The notes: generated by a model not told the origin, from the letters alone. 25,994 nt of DNA from Rhodobacteraceae bacterium UBA2776 (GCA_002352425.1 DEIK01000037.1:9087-35080), one strand, 5' to 3'; counted from the first letter of the stretch, positions 13,922 to 22,443 are shown. A program made the numbers and translations.

Positions 13922-15016
13922 ATGGGACCATTCCCCCACAACGCCCCGAGATCCGTCATCAATGCTGAAAACCCGGCTGGCACCGATGGCTTTGAATTTG
14001 TTGAATTTGCCCATGACGATCCGCAACAACTGCGGGATCTCTTTGCCAAGATGGGGTTCGAGCATGTTGCCAACCACAAGACCAAGTCGATTGAGCTGTG
14101 GAAACAGGGCGATGTCAGTTATCTGCTGAACGCCGAGCCTAACTCGTTCGGGATGCGGTTTGTGGCGGAACACGGCCCCTGTGCGCCCTCAATGGCGTGG
14201 CGGGTTGTGGATGCGAAAAAGGCGTTTGACTATGCGGTCTCAAAGGGCGCGGTGCCTTATACGGCGGATGACAAATCCATGGATGTGCCTGCGATCATGG
14301 GGATTGGTGGCTCATTGCTTTACTTCGTGGATCAGTATTTTGATGCCAGCCCTTACAACACCGAATTTGACTGGATCGAAAATGCGCATCCGGTTGGGGA
14401 CGGGTTCTATTATCTCGACCACCTGACCCATAATGTACACAAGGGGAACATGGACAAATGGTTCAAGTTCTATGCCGATCTGTTCAATTTTCGGGAAATC
14501 CGGTTTTTTGATATCAAGGGTAAATTTACGGGCCTACTGAGCCGCGCATTGACGTCGCCCTGTGGTCGCATCCGTATTCCGATCAACGAGGATCGTGGCG
14601 AAAAGGGGCAGATCGTCGCCTATCTAAAGCGCTATAATGGGGAAGGTATTCAGCATATCGCGGTGGGGACGGACGATATTTACGGCTCGACCAATGCGAT
14701 TGCCGATAAGGGGTTAGAGTTCATGCCAGGGCCGCCCAAGACCTATTATGAGATGAGCAAAACGCGTGTGGTCGACCACGAAGAGCCGTTGGACAAGATG
14801 ATGAAGCACGGCATTTTGATTGACGGTGAAGGTGTGGTGGATGGTGGCGAAACCCGAATTCTGTTGCAGATATTCTCAAAAACCGTGGTCGGGCCGATCT
14901 TCTTTGAATTCATCCAGCGCAAAGGGGATGATGGATTTGGCGAGGGGAACTTCAAGGCCTTGTTTGAATCGATTGAGCGCGAGCAGATCGAAAGTGGTGA
15001 GTTGGTGGCCGAATAG
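13922..15016 (+). CDS. hppD: 4-hydroxyphenylpyruvate dioxygenase
   Basis: Converts 4-hydroxyphenylpyruvate to homogentisate in tyrosine breakdown, using non-haem iron. The iron ligands line up as H167 (YLDHLTHNV), H245 (GIQHIAVGTDD) and E329 (PIFFEFIQRKG). The C-terminal signature GFGEGNFKALFESIEREQ is also present. The protein has 364 residues, normal for bacterial enzymes. The frame is open upstream to 13769, but AGGAG lies nine bases before the ATG at 13922 and the family N-terminus begins there. It is divergent from the Lrp-family regulator. No homogentisate dioxygenase or maleylacetoacetate isomerase gene is adjacent. Confidence 0.96.
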   Translation: MGPFPHNAPRSVINAENPAGTDGFEFVEFAHDDPQQLRDLFAKMGFEHVANHKTKSIELWKQGDVSYLLNAEPNSFGMRFVAEHGPCAPSMAWRVVDAKKAFDYAVSKGAVPYTADDKSMDVPAIMGIGGSLLYFVDQYFDASPYNTEFDWIENAHPVGDGFYYLDHLTHNVHKGNMDKWFKFYADLFNFREIRFFDIKGKFTGLLSRALTSPCGRIRIPINEDRGEKGQIVAYLKRYNGEGIQHIAVGTDDIYGSTNAIADKGLEFMPGPPKTYYEMSKTRVVDHEEPLDKMMKHGILIDGEGVVDGGETRILLQIFSKTVVGPIFFEFIQRKGDDGFGEGNFKALFESIEREQIESGELVAE

Positions 15017-15046
15017 GGTTGCCGTTACTGGATTTAACCCTTTATG

Positions 15047-17746
15047 TCACGACTTTGGCATGCGCAGGATGACTGTGCGGCCACCTTTGATATAGCGTAA
15101 TTCGCTTTGGCCAATGGCGGCGACCTTGCCGCCATCCACCCGTTCGCCAACCTTCACCTTAACGTAACGCCCGTTAGACAGGCGCACCAAGGCGCGGCGC
15201 TTGCTGGGTGATCCGTAGACCCCGATCAATGAAGTGCGTCTTAGGTTGATGGCATTTTTGGTGGTGGCCAGTCGCGCCACCGAGGCCCGTGAGGGTGCGC
15301 TGGGTTGTACGGTCTGGTTGCGTGGTACTGCGGTGGCAGCTGTGGCGCGCTCAGTTGGGGCGGCGGCGCGGCTGCGTTCGACCAGTTTGGCAAAGCCGCG
15401 CGGGCGATGCTTTGGTGCGCTGGACAACACCACCGCGAGCGCCGAAACAGGGCCTTCGGGGACCACTTCGGGCACGGCGTCAGGTAACGCTTCAGGGACC
15501 TCTGCGACCACGGGTTCTTCGGTTGCGGGCGGCTCTTCGTTTTGCGGTGGGCGCAGCTCATAGGGGCGCGGTTTTGGGCGCAGGCTGGCTAATTGCGCGC
15601 GGGTATAACCGCCCAATTGTTCGGTCTCTTGGGCCGTTTCGGTTTGCTGCACCAAATCGGTGGGACGTGGTTTTGGTCTAAAACCTGCCACTGTCAGATC
15701 AGGTACCACAACGACCTGTGGCACACGATTGCCGCGCACCCCGGGCTTAACGGGTGGCGCGCCAGCAAACACCATCACGCCGTCCGGCGTTAAGGTTCCG
15801 TCGACACTGGGGATCACCAAACCGCGCTCATCCAACACGAATGCAGCGCTGTGGGCGGCGGGCGAGCCTTGCACCTCAAGGGCGGTATCACGGATTGAGC
15901 CGGAAAATTCAGGCAGTGCGATCGCGTCTTGAGAGGCAATTTGCGGGTCGACCGAGGTTATATAAAGCGAGTTGATTTCGTCTTCGCGCAGCGGGCCTGG
16001 GGCGCGTGGGGCCAATTGCCAAATGCCTGTGTCCTCATAGGCCGTTTGTGCGGCTTGCGGGGTGAGCGGCGTGTTGGCGCTGATCAAGGGTTGGGTTTGT
16101 GGTTCGGGTTCTTGCAGCTCGGCAACGGGTGCGATCTCGGCGGCCTCAAGCGGGGCAGGGGCAAGCACTTCGCCGGCATCGGCTTCGCGTTGAATTGAGG
16201 GTTCGGTCAACATGGCAACGGCGTCGCTAACTGCATTTGTACCGGTCGCCAGGGTCGGGTTTTCGGTTTGCTCATCGCGCCGGTCTGTTGTTGTGTCGTT
16301 GAGGAAAAATGTCGACCACAAGACGACACCACCCAATATTGCCAACAACGCCACCATCAAGGACAGGCCTAGATACCGTGGTTTGCCACTTTGCGCAGGT
16401 TTTTTGCGCGCGCCAAACACGGTCATGGCCTGTTCTTCGGTCTCGGTTTCCGGATAGGCAGTGGGGGTTGCGGATTCAGGCAAACTCAGTGGGACAGCAG
16501 CAATCGACGGCGGGATCACCTTGGCGTTGTTGCGCGGGGTCTTGGCGGGTTTAGCCTGTGATTTAGCCTGTGATTTAGCCTGTGGTTTAGTCTGTGTTTG
16601 TGGTGGTGATTTGGCGACAGGGGGCGGTGGAGTGCGCTCAATTGGCTCAGGGGCGGGTTTTTCGCTCCCACGGCTTACACCCGCCAATTTCGGCGCGCGT
16701 GAGGCTCTGCCCTCTGGCAAAATCGCCAATCGGGATTCAATGTTTTCAATCCGTTGCAGGGCCTGACCGTCTTCTTCTTCAGTTGCAGCGTCTTTTGTCG
16801 CGCGGCGGGTTGAAAAGGCTGGTGCAGGGGGGGCTGGCAGCTGGTCGTCCAAATCGGGCAACTCTGCGGCGGTAACGCCCGCGAGGGTCAAATCCTCATC
16901 CGGAGTTGGCGCTTCATCTGGTACAGGTTCGTGCGCCATTTCGTCGCGTGGCGCGTCGCTGTCCGACTTGTCCATGCCTTCTTCAAAGACGGCATCAGCT
17001 TCAGGTTCCGGCGTGATTTCCAGTTCGGATTCAGTTGTATCCTCGGGCGCTGGTTCCGGCGTCGTTTCTGGTTCTGGGATCACGTCCAGTTCCAACACGG
17101 CCTCCGCGGCGATGACTGCATCCACCTCCAGTGCCAGTGTTGCGTGCGGGTCTGGTGTTGGGTCGGCGGCTGGGGTTTCAGTGGCGGCGATCGCTGCGGG
17201 CCCTAAAACCCGTACGGCTTTGACATCCGGTTCGACCTTTACGCCGCTCTCGAGCAAGGTTTCGCTGGCCGCACTGGCCCCGAAAAACGGCTCGGCTGTT
17301 GAAAAGGTGCCTGGGTTTGGGGTGGCGACAAAGGACACGGGGTTAAAGCCGTGTTCAACAGCAAAGCTCTCGGCTTCGTCCAATGTTTCGCGGGCCACAG
17401 CGGCCACAAGCACAGCGCCGTCGCTCTCGGTCCAGTCATAGGCCAGTTCGTCAATGGGGTAGGGCGTTGTGCCGACAAGGGCGTCGCGCACCTGTTCATT
17501 GCGTTCAGCATCCGTTGGGCCGGGGGCCTCGGCTGTGATGAAACGTATCTGCGAATTGGGGATCACCAGCTTGGTGGTCACGCCGCTGCTTTCCAACGCT
17601 GCTGCGGTTTGGCGTAAGAACCCTAATTTTTCGCTAAATTCAGGGTCATCCAGCGACACGTTACCGACACTATGCCAGCCGTCCGCTCCGCGGTGGAGCA
17701 GGCCGATACCATCATGGCTGAGGTCGAGGGCGAAATTTGGCTTCAT
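15047..17746 (-). CDS. Large single-pass membrane protein with GspL/PilM-like and PilP/GspC-like ends (tentative)
   Basis: An 899-residue protein I cannot name with certainty. Residues 1-140 (MKPNFALDLSHDGIGLLHRG, then PNSQIRFITAEAPG and ALVGTTPYPIDELAYDW) look like the cytoplasmic actin-fold part of GspL/PilM. Residues 150-455 are low-complexity, acidic and proline-rich, with a short KSQA tandem repeat. One membrane helix lies at about 457-481 (LGLSLMVALLAILGGVVLWSTFF). A long proline- and alanine-rich stretch with repeated RPKPRP motifs follows. The last 65 residues (SLIGVYGSPSKRRALVRLSNGRYVKVKVGERVDGGKVAAIG) look like the PilP/GspC homology domain. The predicted topology is N-in, C-out. 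No secretin, ATPase or pilin gene is nearby. The ribosome site before the ATG is weak. I believe similar proteins occur in roseobacters, sometimes annotated by mistake as translation factors. Confidence 0.75.
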   Translation of the reverse strand: MKPNFALDLSHDGIGLLHRGADGWHSVGNVSLDDPEFSEKLGFLRQTAAALESSGVTTKLVIPNSQIRFITAEAPGPTDAERNEQVRDALVGTTPYPIDELAYDWTESDGAVLVAAVARETLDEAESFAVEHGFNPVSFVATPNPGTFSTAEPFFGASAASETLLESGVKVEPDVKAVRVLGPAAIAATETPAADPTPDPHATLALEVDAVIAAEAVLELDVIPEPETTPEPAPEDTTESELEITPEPEADAVFEEGMDKSDSDAPRDEMAHEPVPDEAPTPDEDLTLAGVTAAELPDLDDQLPAPPAPAFSTRRATKDAATEEEDGQALQRIENIESRLAILPEGRASRAPKLAGVSRGSEKPAPEPIERTPPPPVAKSPPQTQTKPQAKSQAKSQAKPAKTPRNNAKVIPPSIAAVPLSLPESATPTAYPETETEEQAMTVFGARKKPAQSGKPRYLGLSLMVALLAILGGVVLWSTFFLNDTTTDRRDEQTENPTLATGTNAVSDAVAMLTEPSIQREADAGEVLAPAPLEAAEIAPVAELQEPEPQTQPLISANTPLTPQAAQTAYEDTGIWQLAPRAPGPLREDEINSLYITSVDPQIASQDAIALPEFSGSIRDTALEVQGSPAAHSAAFVLDERGLVIPSVDGTLTPDGVMVFAGAPPVKPGVRGNRVPQVVVVPDLTVAGFRPKPRPTDLVQQTETAQETEQLGGYTRAQLASLRPKPRPYELRPPQNEEPPATEEPVVAEVPEALPDAVPEVVPEGPVSALAVVLSSAPKHRPRGFAKLVERSRAAAPTERATAATAVPRNQTVQPSAPSRASVARLATTKNAINLRRTSLIGVYGSPSKRRALVRLSNGRYVKVKVGERVDGGKVAAIGQSELRYIKGGRTVILRMPKS
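16551..16598 (-). repeat. 12-bp tandem repeat, four units, inside the 899-residue protein gene
   Basis: TTAGCCTGTGAT twice, then TTAGCCTGTGGT and TTAGTCTGTGTT. On the coding strand it encodes repeated K-(S/P)-Q-(A/T) in the cytoplasmic linker before the membrane helix. The units keep frame, so copy number could vary without breaking the gene. Confidence 0.85.
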
Positions 17747-17908
17747 GTTGTTGATCTAGCACATAAAGTTTGATGATTATCAGGTGTTACGTTGTTGATT
17801 TTATTAATACAGCAATATTCCGCCGAAAGAAAGATATAGACCCAAGGATTTGCTTGTGGCCTGCGTCATACTGGGGAAGCTTGTTTCGAAACCTTGAAAG
17901 GATATGGA

Positions 17909-18613
17909 ATGCGACAGTTTATGTGCGCTTTGATTGCAACGATGCTGGTGATGGCTGCGCCGACGATGGCCGAAGAAGGAACGCGCCGGATAACGGTGGT
18001 CGGGCAAGGTAGTGTCGAAGCGGTGCCGGATATGGCGACGGTTTCGATGGGGGTTATTAGTGAGGCCAAGACGGGAGCAGGGGCGATGACGCTTAACTCG
18101 ACCACGTTGGCGGATGTGATGGCGCAACTAAAGGCGGCTGGGATTGAGGCGCGCGATGTGCAGACCAGCAACCTGTCGCTGTCACCGCGCTGGGACAACA
18201 AATCGTCCAGCAGGGGGGAAGGCCAGAAAATTGGCGGGTTCGTGGCCTCGAACACAGTGACGGTGCGGGTGCGTGACCTTTCGGTGTTGGGCGAGGTTTT
18301 GGATGCGGTGGTACAAAGCGGGGCCAACCGGTTCAACGGATTGCACTTTGGTTTGCAAGAGCCACAACCTGTTCAAGACGCGGCGCGTAAGGTGGCAGTG
18401 GCCGACGCACGGCGCAAGGCCGAGCTTTACGCGGTGGCGGCAGGTGTGACGCTGGGAGATGTGTTGACCATCAGCGAGGTTGCGCAAAACGGTGGCGGTC
18501 CGGTGATGATGGCGATGGGGGCTGAAATGGCGCAAAGCCGTGCGGTGCCGGTGTCGCAAGGCGAGCTGAGCGTGGCGACCAGTGTCTCAGTGATCTATGC
18601 GATCGCCGATTAG
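17909..18613 (+). CDS. Secreted SIMPL-domain protein (DUF541)
   Basis: A 234-residue protein with a signal peptide (MRQFMCALIATMLVMAAPTMA, cleavage near residue 21) and one SIMPL domain. Typical parts are RITVVGQGSVEAVPDMATVSMGVISEAKT at the mature start and the helix AARKVAVADARRKAELYAVAAGVTLGDVLTISE. Proteins of this family are periplasmic or outer-membrane-associated, form oligomers, and are of uncertain function (E. coli YggE is linked to oxidative stress). I chose the ATG at 17909 because AAAGGATA lies before it; a TTG at 17894 is in frame but adds nothing. A long hairpin follows. Confidence 0.9.
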   Translation: MRQFMCALIATMLVMAAPTMAEEGTRRITVVGQGSVEAVPDMATVSMGVISEAKTGAGAMTLNSTTLADVMAQLKAAGIEARDVQTSNLSLSPRWDNKSSSRGEGQKIGGFVASNTVTVRVRDLSVLGEVLDAVVQSGANRFNGLHFGLQEPQPVQDAARKVAVADARRKAELYAVAAGVTLGDVLTISEVAQNGGGPVMMAMGAEMAQSRAVPVSQGELSVATSVSVIYAIAD

Positions 18614-18618
18614 ACAGT

Positions 18619-18678
18619 AGCTCATCGCCCCCTTACGGGCGCTTTTCGCGAAGAAAGCCCGCAAGGGATTGATGAGCT
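18619..18678 (+). terminator. Long terminator hairpin between the SIMPL gene and metY
   Basis: AGCTCATC (18619-18626) pairs perfectly with GATGAGCT (18671-18678). Inside are CCCTT/AAGGG and CGGGC/GCCCG stems, so the whole 60-base stretch folds into one interrupted hairpin. TTT follows on the plus strand. It starts six bases after the SIMPL stop and ends eight bases before the metY stop, so it may stop transcription from both sides. Confidence 0.7.
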
Positions 18679-18685
18679 TTTGGTG

Positions 18686-19978
18686 TCAGGCCGTAGCGGC
18701 TGCCAAGGCTTGATCCAGATCGGCGATTAGATCATTTGCGTCTTCGATGCCAATCGAAATGCGCACAACATTGGCTGCCGCTCCAGCCGCCTCTTGTTGT
18801 TCTGGCGTCAGTTGACGGTGGGTGGTCGATGCCGGATGCAGGATCAAGGAGCGCGCATCACCAAGGTTTGCTACATGGCTGAAAATGTTCAGATTTTCCA
18901 CCAGTTTAACACATGAGTCATAGCCGCCTTTGACCGCAACCGTGAACAATCCACCCGCGCCCTTTGGGCAAATCCGCTCGGCACGTTTTTGATAAGGGCT
19001 TGAGGGCAGGCCGGCGTAGGTTACCGCCTCGACCCGTGGGTCTGTTTCCAGCCAAGCCGCGACTTTCCTGGCGTTTTCAACGTGGCGCTCCATGCGCAAC
19101 GATAGGGTTTCGATCCCCATCAACGTGTAATGTGCGGCCTGTGGGTTCAGGGTCATGCCCAGATCACGTAAACCAATGGCGATGCCGTGGAACGTAAAGG
19201 CCAGTGGCCCGAATGTTTCGTGGAACTTTAGCCCATGATAGGCGGGTTCGGGTTGTGAAAGGGACGGGAATTTATCCGTCGCTGACCAATCAAAATTACC
19301 GCTATCAACCACACAGCCGCCGGTGACAGTGCCGTTGCCGGTCAGGTATTTGGTGGTGGAATGCACGACCAATGCCGCCCCATGTTTGAAGGGTTGGCAC
19401 AGGTATGGCGTGGCGGTTGTGTTATCTACAATCAGCGGGACCTGGGCTGCATCGGTGATCGCAGATATCGCGTCCAGATCGGTGATATAGCCACCGGGAT
19501 TGGCGATGCTTTCACAAAACACAGCGCGGGTGTTTTCATCAATGGCGGCGGCGACTGCGGCTTCATCATCGAAATCAACAAATTTGGCGGACCAGCCAAA
19601 GCGTTTGATGGTCTGGCTAAACTGGGTGATCGTACCGCCATAGGCGCGGGTCGAGGCGACCACATTCATACCGGGTGACATCAGGGGAAACAGCGCCATG
19701 ATCTGGGCTGCGTGCCCAGAGGAGCAGCAGACAGCGCCAGCGCCACCCTCGAGCGTGGCAATGCGTTCTTGCAGCACGGCAACCGTTGGGTTGGTTAGAC
19801 GTGAATAGATATAGCCAACCTCTTGCAGGTTAAACAGCGCTGCTGCGTGATCGGCATCGCGAAACACATAGGCTGTGGTTTGGTAAATCGGTGTCTGACG
19901 CGCACCCGTGGCGGGGTCGGGGCGGGCCCCTGCGTGAATTTGCAAGGTGTCAAAGCCGTGTGTGGGGGTGCCCGTCAT
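18686..19978 (-). CDS. metY: O-acetylhomoserine sulfhydrylase
   Basis: PLP enzyme that makes homocysteine from O-acetylhomoserine and sulfide, giving methionine by direct sulfhydrylation. It belongs to the Cys/Met metabolism family. The start THGFDTLQIHAGARPDPATGARQTPIYQTTAYVF and the long 430-residue form are typical of MetY rather than MetB/MetZ. The PLP lysine is K210 in HSTTKYLTGNG, with the preceding aspartate in IVDNTTATPYL. AGGAG precedes the ATG at 19978. A TATAAT lies about 110 bases upstream. I looked for a SAM-II type leader because alphaproteobacteria often have one before methionine genes, and did not find its core motifs. Confidence 0.95.
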   Translation of the reverse strand: MTGTPTHGFDTLQIHAGARPDPATGARQTPIYQTTAYVFRDADHAAALFNLQEVGYIYSRLTNPTVAVLQERIATLEGGAGAVCCSSGHAAQIMALFPLMSPGMNVVASTRAYGGTITQFSQTIKRFGWSAKFVDFDDEAAVAAAIDENTRAVFCESIANPGGYITDLDAISAITDAAQVPLIVDNTTATPYLCQPFKHGAALVVHSTTKYLTGNGTVTGGCVVDSGNFDWSATDKFPSLSQPEPAYHGLKFHETFGPLAFTFHGIAIGLRDLGMTLNPQAAHYTLMGIETLSLRMERHVENARKVAAWLETDPRVEAVTYAGLPSSPYQKRAERICPKGAGGLFTVAVKGGYDSCVKLVENLNIFSHVANLGDARSLILHPASTTHRQLTPEQQEAAGAAANVVRISIGIEDANDLIADLDQALAAATA

Positions 19979-20085
19979 GATGTGCTCCTGTTGCTATATT
20001 TGCCCAGCCTAGGGGAAAGCAAAGACGCAGACAACATGGACAAAGGGAAAAGAACGGCAGTTTGGATCGGGAGGATAATATGGAA

Positions 20086-20091
20086 ATTATA
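20086..20091 (-). promoter_or_regulatory. Possible -10 element for metY
   Basis: A perfect TATAAT on the minus strand, giving a leader of about 100 bases before metY. No good -35 hexamer is seen 16-18 bases upstream. Two small perfect stems lie just upstream: CTGCGT/ACGCAG (20101-20117) and CCGCCTG/CAGGCGG (20128-20163). Confidence 0.35.
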
Positions 20092-20187
20092 GCTGGATTG
20101 CTGCGTGAATGACGCAGATTTCCCCCACCGCCTGGTGTTTGTAAGAGGAAGTTCTACAGGCGGAGAGGGACCATTTGTATGGCTGCG

Positions 20188-20334
20188 CTAATGGGCGTTT
20201 CCGGCGGGATTATAGTCACTTACCATTGGTGTGGCTCGTACATTCGCCCCTTCGCGAACAAGCCCACATGCCGAGATTGCAGAAATCGCCATGATAACAA
20301 ATGTAACGCGGATATAGTTGCTGGATTTAGTCAT
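20188..20334 (-). CDS. Small lipoprotein (48 residues)
   Basis: An unrecognised short gene. It starts MTKSSNYIRVTFVIMAISA, a lysine and an arginine followed by a hydrophobic stretch, and reaches the lipobox I20-S-A-C23 followed by glycine. The mature lipoprotein would be only 26 residues (CGLVREGANVRATPMVSDYN and six more), with no sign of a fold. A very good ribosome site, AAAAGGAGTG, lies a few bases before the ATG at 20334. A lipobox plus strong ribosome site in so short a frame makes chance unlikely. It lies alone between metY and an AT-rich gap. The size recalls entericidin-like peptides, but the sequence is not recognisably one. Confidence 0.72.
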   Translation of the reverse strand: MTKSSNYIRVTFVIMAISAISACGLVREGANVRATPMVSDYNPAGNAH

Positions 20335-20773
20335 AGTATTCACTCCTTTTGTTGACACCCTTTAAGGGGCGAAGGTTCACCAACCCTGTTGTCAAAGAAG
20401 TCGTCGAGAACTACGGAGGTTTCTCTGTAATAGAGTCGACGTTCCCTAAAATCATCATACTTAAATATGTGTTTTAATGCTTTGATGTAGATCACAATAA
20501 TTGTGATTTATGACGCCACTCAGCCCGACACATAATAAAACCAAATTTTTGATATAAACATTTCAATTCCCTTGCTTTGGTTTGTGACAGGCGCAACCAA
20601 AATAAATGCGCCTTTGGTGCAAACTCTGAGAACTCATTAAAGACCAATTGGATAGGGTTTGGGGTGATTTTCTGCGGTAGACGGCGCTGTATGACGGCGG
20701 TTGATCCGGCAGATTTTCCTTTGGCGGTCACTATCAAATAGCATTATTCCAACATTCAGGAAACTTTTTGGCC
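20335..20773. other. AT-rich gap without a convincing gene
   Basis: About 440 bases between the small lipoprotein and the glycosyltransferase-like gene. It contains a TTGACA on the minus strand (20385-20390 region) without a matching -10, a short CCCTTTAAGGG near-palindrome, and the 17-bp palindrome at 20491-20507. A minus-strand frame at 20492-20737 (81 codons from a TTG) is open but has no ribosome site and no recognisable domain, so I do not call it. Confidence 0.5.
20491..20507. promoter_or_regulatory. Perfect 17-bp palindrome, possible operator
   Basis: ATCACAATAATTGTGAT: two 8-bp arms around one A. It has the TCACA and TGTGA halves of a CRP-type site but in the opposite order, so it is not a CRP site. 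It lies in a gap with no called gene, about 160 bases upstream of the small lipoprotein start. Confidence 0.45.
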
Positions 20774-21778
20774 TCAACGCATCCAGAAACCTTCGCGTTT
20801 GATCTGATTGCGGATCTTCTTTTCCATGTTGGGCAGGTTGTCGCGATCGAACATTTCGCGCACCTTGTGGCCGCGGCGCTGGAATATCATCCGCTTGATC
20901 GCGTCATATTGTTTGATGACTTTTTTGATTTTGTTGGGGGCGGTGATGGTTTCCAGCACCTCCACGACATGATCATTCTCGCGGGCATATAGCAGTGGCA
21001 ATAACCGGTAGTGACAGCTGACATCGCCGTCTAATCCATCCAGTTCCGGCCCAGGTCGCCCGCCACCAAACGAGTGGATCACCAAGGGCAGGACGACCTG
21101 ATCCAACCAAGGGTCCAGTTCTTGGCAGACCAGTTCATCTGGTGTGTTGTCACGAATTTCGAGGGCGTATTCGGCAAAGCGTTTGCCAAATTCATGCGGG
21201 CAGCGATAGAAAAACCAGCCCGCATTAAAATAAAGATAACGCTCCCAATATTCATCGGGCTGCGACAGATCCAGCGAGCTGGCAAAATCCAGCTTGAACC
21301 GCTCATAAAGCGCGCCCCATGTCTCATTATAGCCTGGCCCATACAGCTCTTCTGTTGGCCATGTGCCTTCGCGGCGCATCGAGGCGGCGGGGTGATCAAA
21401 ATCAAATGCGACCTCGGACAGCGGTCCGGTGATTAGCGTGTCGGTGTCGAAAAACACAAATGGCTCGCCTTTTGGCATCGCCATTAGGGCTTCGATCTTG
21501 TTGCCATGCGGGTAGCTGGTGCCGAAATGCTTGGACTTAAACGGGATGATTTCGGCCCCTAAATGTTCCAGCAAATCGCGCACATCTTGGTTGGTGATCT
21601 GTGGATCTCGGTTCCATAGAGGGCCAGCCTGTGGCTCGGCCACGATCAGCCGCCCTTTGAAATTAGGGTCGCAATGGCGCAAGGACGCAGCAAAAAGCAC
21701 CGCCTCATATTGCAGCCGCCCGTTCTGGGCGACGATTACGATATTGAAATCTTGACGTTTCTTGGTCTTCTTCGCCAT
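20774..21778 (-). CDS. Putative glycosyltransferase (GT-A-like, DxD motif)
   Basis: A 334-residue cytosolic protein. The first 15 residues are basic (MAKKTKKRQ), then FNIVIVAQNGRLQYEAVLFAASLRHC forms a typical nucleotide-sugar-binding start. A DxD metal motif, D111-T-D113, sits in PFVFFDTDTLITGPL, which is the arrangement of GT-A fold enzymes. HGNKIEALMAMPKGE before it is also in keeping with family GT8-like proteins. The middle part is rich in aromatic residues (YWERYLYFNAGWFFYRCP). The last 70 residues are basic and helical. I think similar proteins of unknown function occur in roseobacters. Donor and acceptor are unknown, and no other polysaccharide gene is adjacent. Confidence 0.7.
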   Translation of the reverse strand: MAKKTKKRQDFNIVIVAQNGRLQYEAVLFAASLRHCDPNFKGRLIVAEPQAGPLWNRDPQITNQDVRDLLEHLGAEIIPFKSKHFGTSYPHGNKIEALMAMPKGEPFVFFDTDTLITGPLSEVAFDFDHPAASMRREGTWPTEELYGPGYNETWGALYERFKLDFASSLDLSQPDEYWERYLYFNAGWFFYRCPHEFGKRFAEYALEIRDNTPDELVCQELDPWLDQVVLPLVIHSFGGGRPGPELDGLDGDVSCHYRLLPLLYARENDHVVEVLETITAPNKIKKVIKQYDAIKRMIFQRRGHKVREMFDRDNLPNMEKKIRNQIKREGFWMR

Positions 21779-21933
21779 AATCAGACATGCCTGTGGTTAT
21801 TTTTTGAAACTATAGGATGAAACAATGTCTGCCAAAAGGCGTTATTGTTTCAAAACGTGAGAATAGTTAAGATTTTGCACAGGTTTCTTTAAGATATTGT
21901 GAAAAGCTAGGATTTCTACAGCGGGAGAGCAGG

Positions 21934-22443
21934 ATGTTCCATATTGTTTTGGGGTTTACCATCGTCATCGGGGTTGGACTGGGGGCTGGGCCGCAGCTCG
22001 TGTCCGAGGGCAGTGCTGTTGTTACTGATTCTGATACGGAAACGGAGGCTACCGCGCGCGATTGGCAACCCGAACCACAAACTCCAACTGGAAAATTCAC
22101 CACCGCCACCGAGGTCAAACCGATCCTGACCGCGACCAAAACCGCATGGGCGGCGTTGCGTGAATATGACGGCAAGGACTTGTTGTATTTCACCCATCTG
22201 GTCGCGTGGCGCTGCGGGTTGCACGAAATCCAGTTCAGCGTGAATAACGCCGCTTTGCAGGTGTTTGAGGTTGAAGAATGCTATACCGATACGGCCCAAC
22301 CCAACGCAATGAAAATGGAAACTCATATGCCCTATGTCAGTTATGATTTGGGATCGGTGAACAGTGTAACGGTGACGTTGATCTATGACGATGCCAGCAC
22401 GGACCGTGCGGAATTTCTACGCAAAGAGATATTGATGCCTTAA
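21934..22443 (+). CDS. Exported protein of unknown function
   Basis: A 169-residue protein. Residues 1-20 are hydrophobic (FHIVLGFTIVIGVGLGAG) and act as a signal or anchor. Residues 24-60 are low-complexity and acidic, and from residue 61 a compact domain begins (VKPILTATKTAWAALREYDGKDLLYFTHLVAWRCGLHEIQFSVN). Two cysteines, C94 and C116, could form a disulfide, which fits export. The domain ends with alternating beta strands (VTVTLIYDDASTDRAEFLRKEILMP). GGGAGAGCAGG precedes the ATG. I have the impression that this domain is conserved in Rhodobacteraceae, but I know no function. It is divergent from the glycosyltransferase-like gene, with 155 bases between. Confidence 0.75.
   Translation: MFHIVLGFTIVIGVGLGAGPQLVSEGSAVVTDSDTETEATARDWQPEPQTPTGKFTTATEVKPILTATKTAWAALREYDGKDLLYFTHLVAWRCGLHEIQFSVNNAALQVFEVEECYTDTAQPNAMKMETHMPYVSYDLGSVNSVTVTLIYDDASTDRAEFLRKEILMP

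Noticed and set aside
20080..20112. Ten-codon plus-strand frame (MEIIAGLLRE) with a good GGGAGGAT ribosome site
   Set aside because: It faces away from metY and has no downstream gene to regulate; its start overlaps the likely metY -10 element, so chance is the simpler explanation.
19979..20187. Possible SAM riboswitch before metY
   Set aside because: Two small stems are present, but the conserved core of SAM-II leaders is not, nor other SAM classes that I can recognise by eye.
20491..20507. CRP-type binding site
   Set aside because: CRP sites have TGTGA first and TCACA second; here the halves are in the reverse order.
20492..20737. 81-codon minus-strand frame starting at TTG
   Set aside because: No ribosome site, rare start codon, no domain, and it runs over the perfect palindrome. 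It could be a decayed gene fragment, but I cannot support it.
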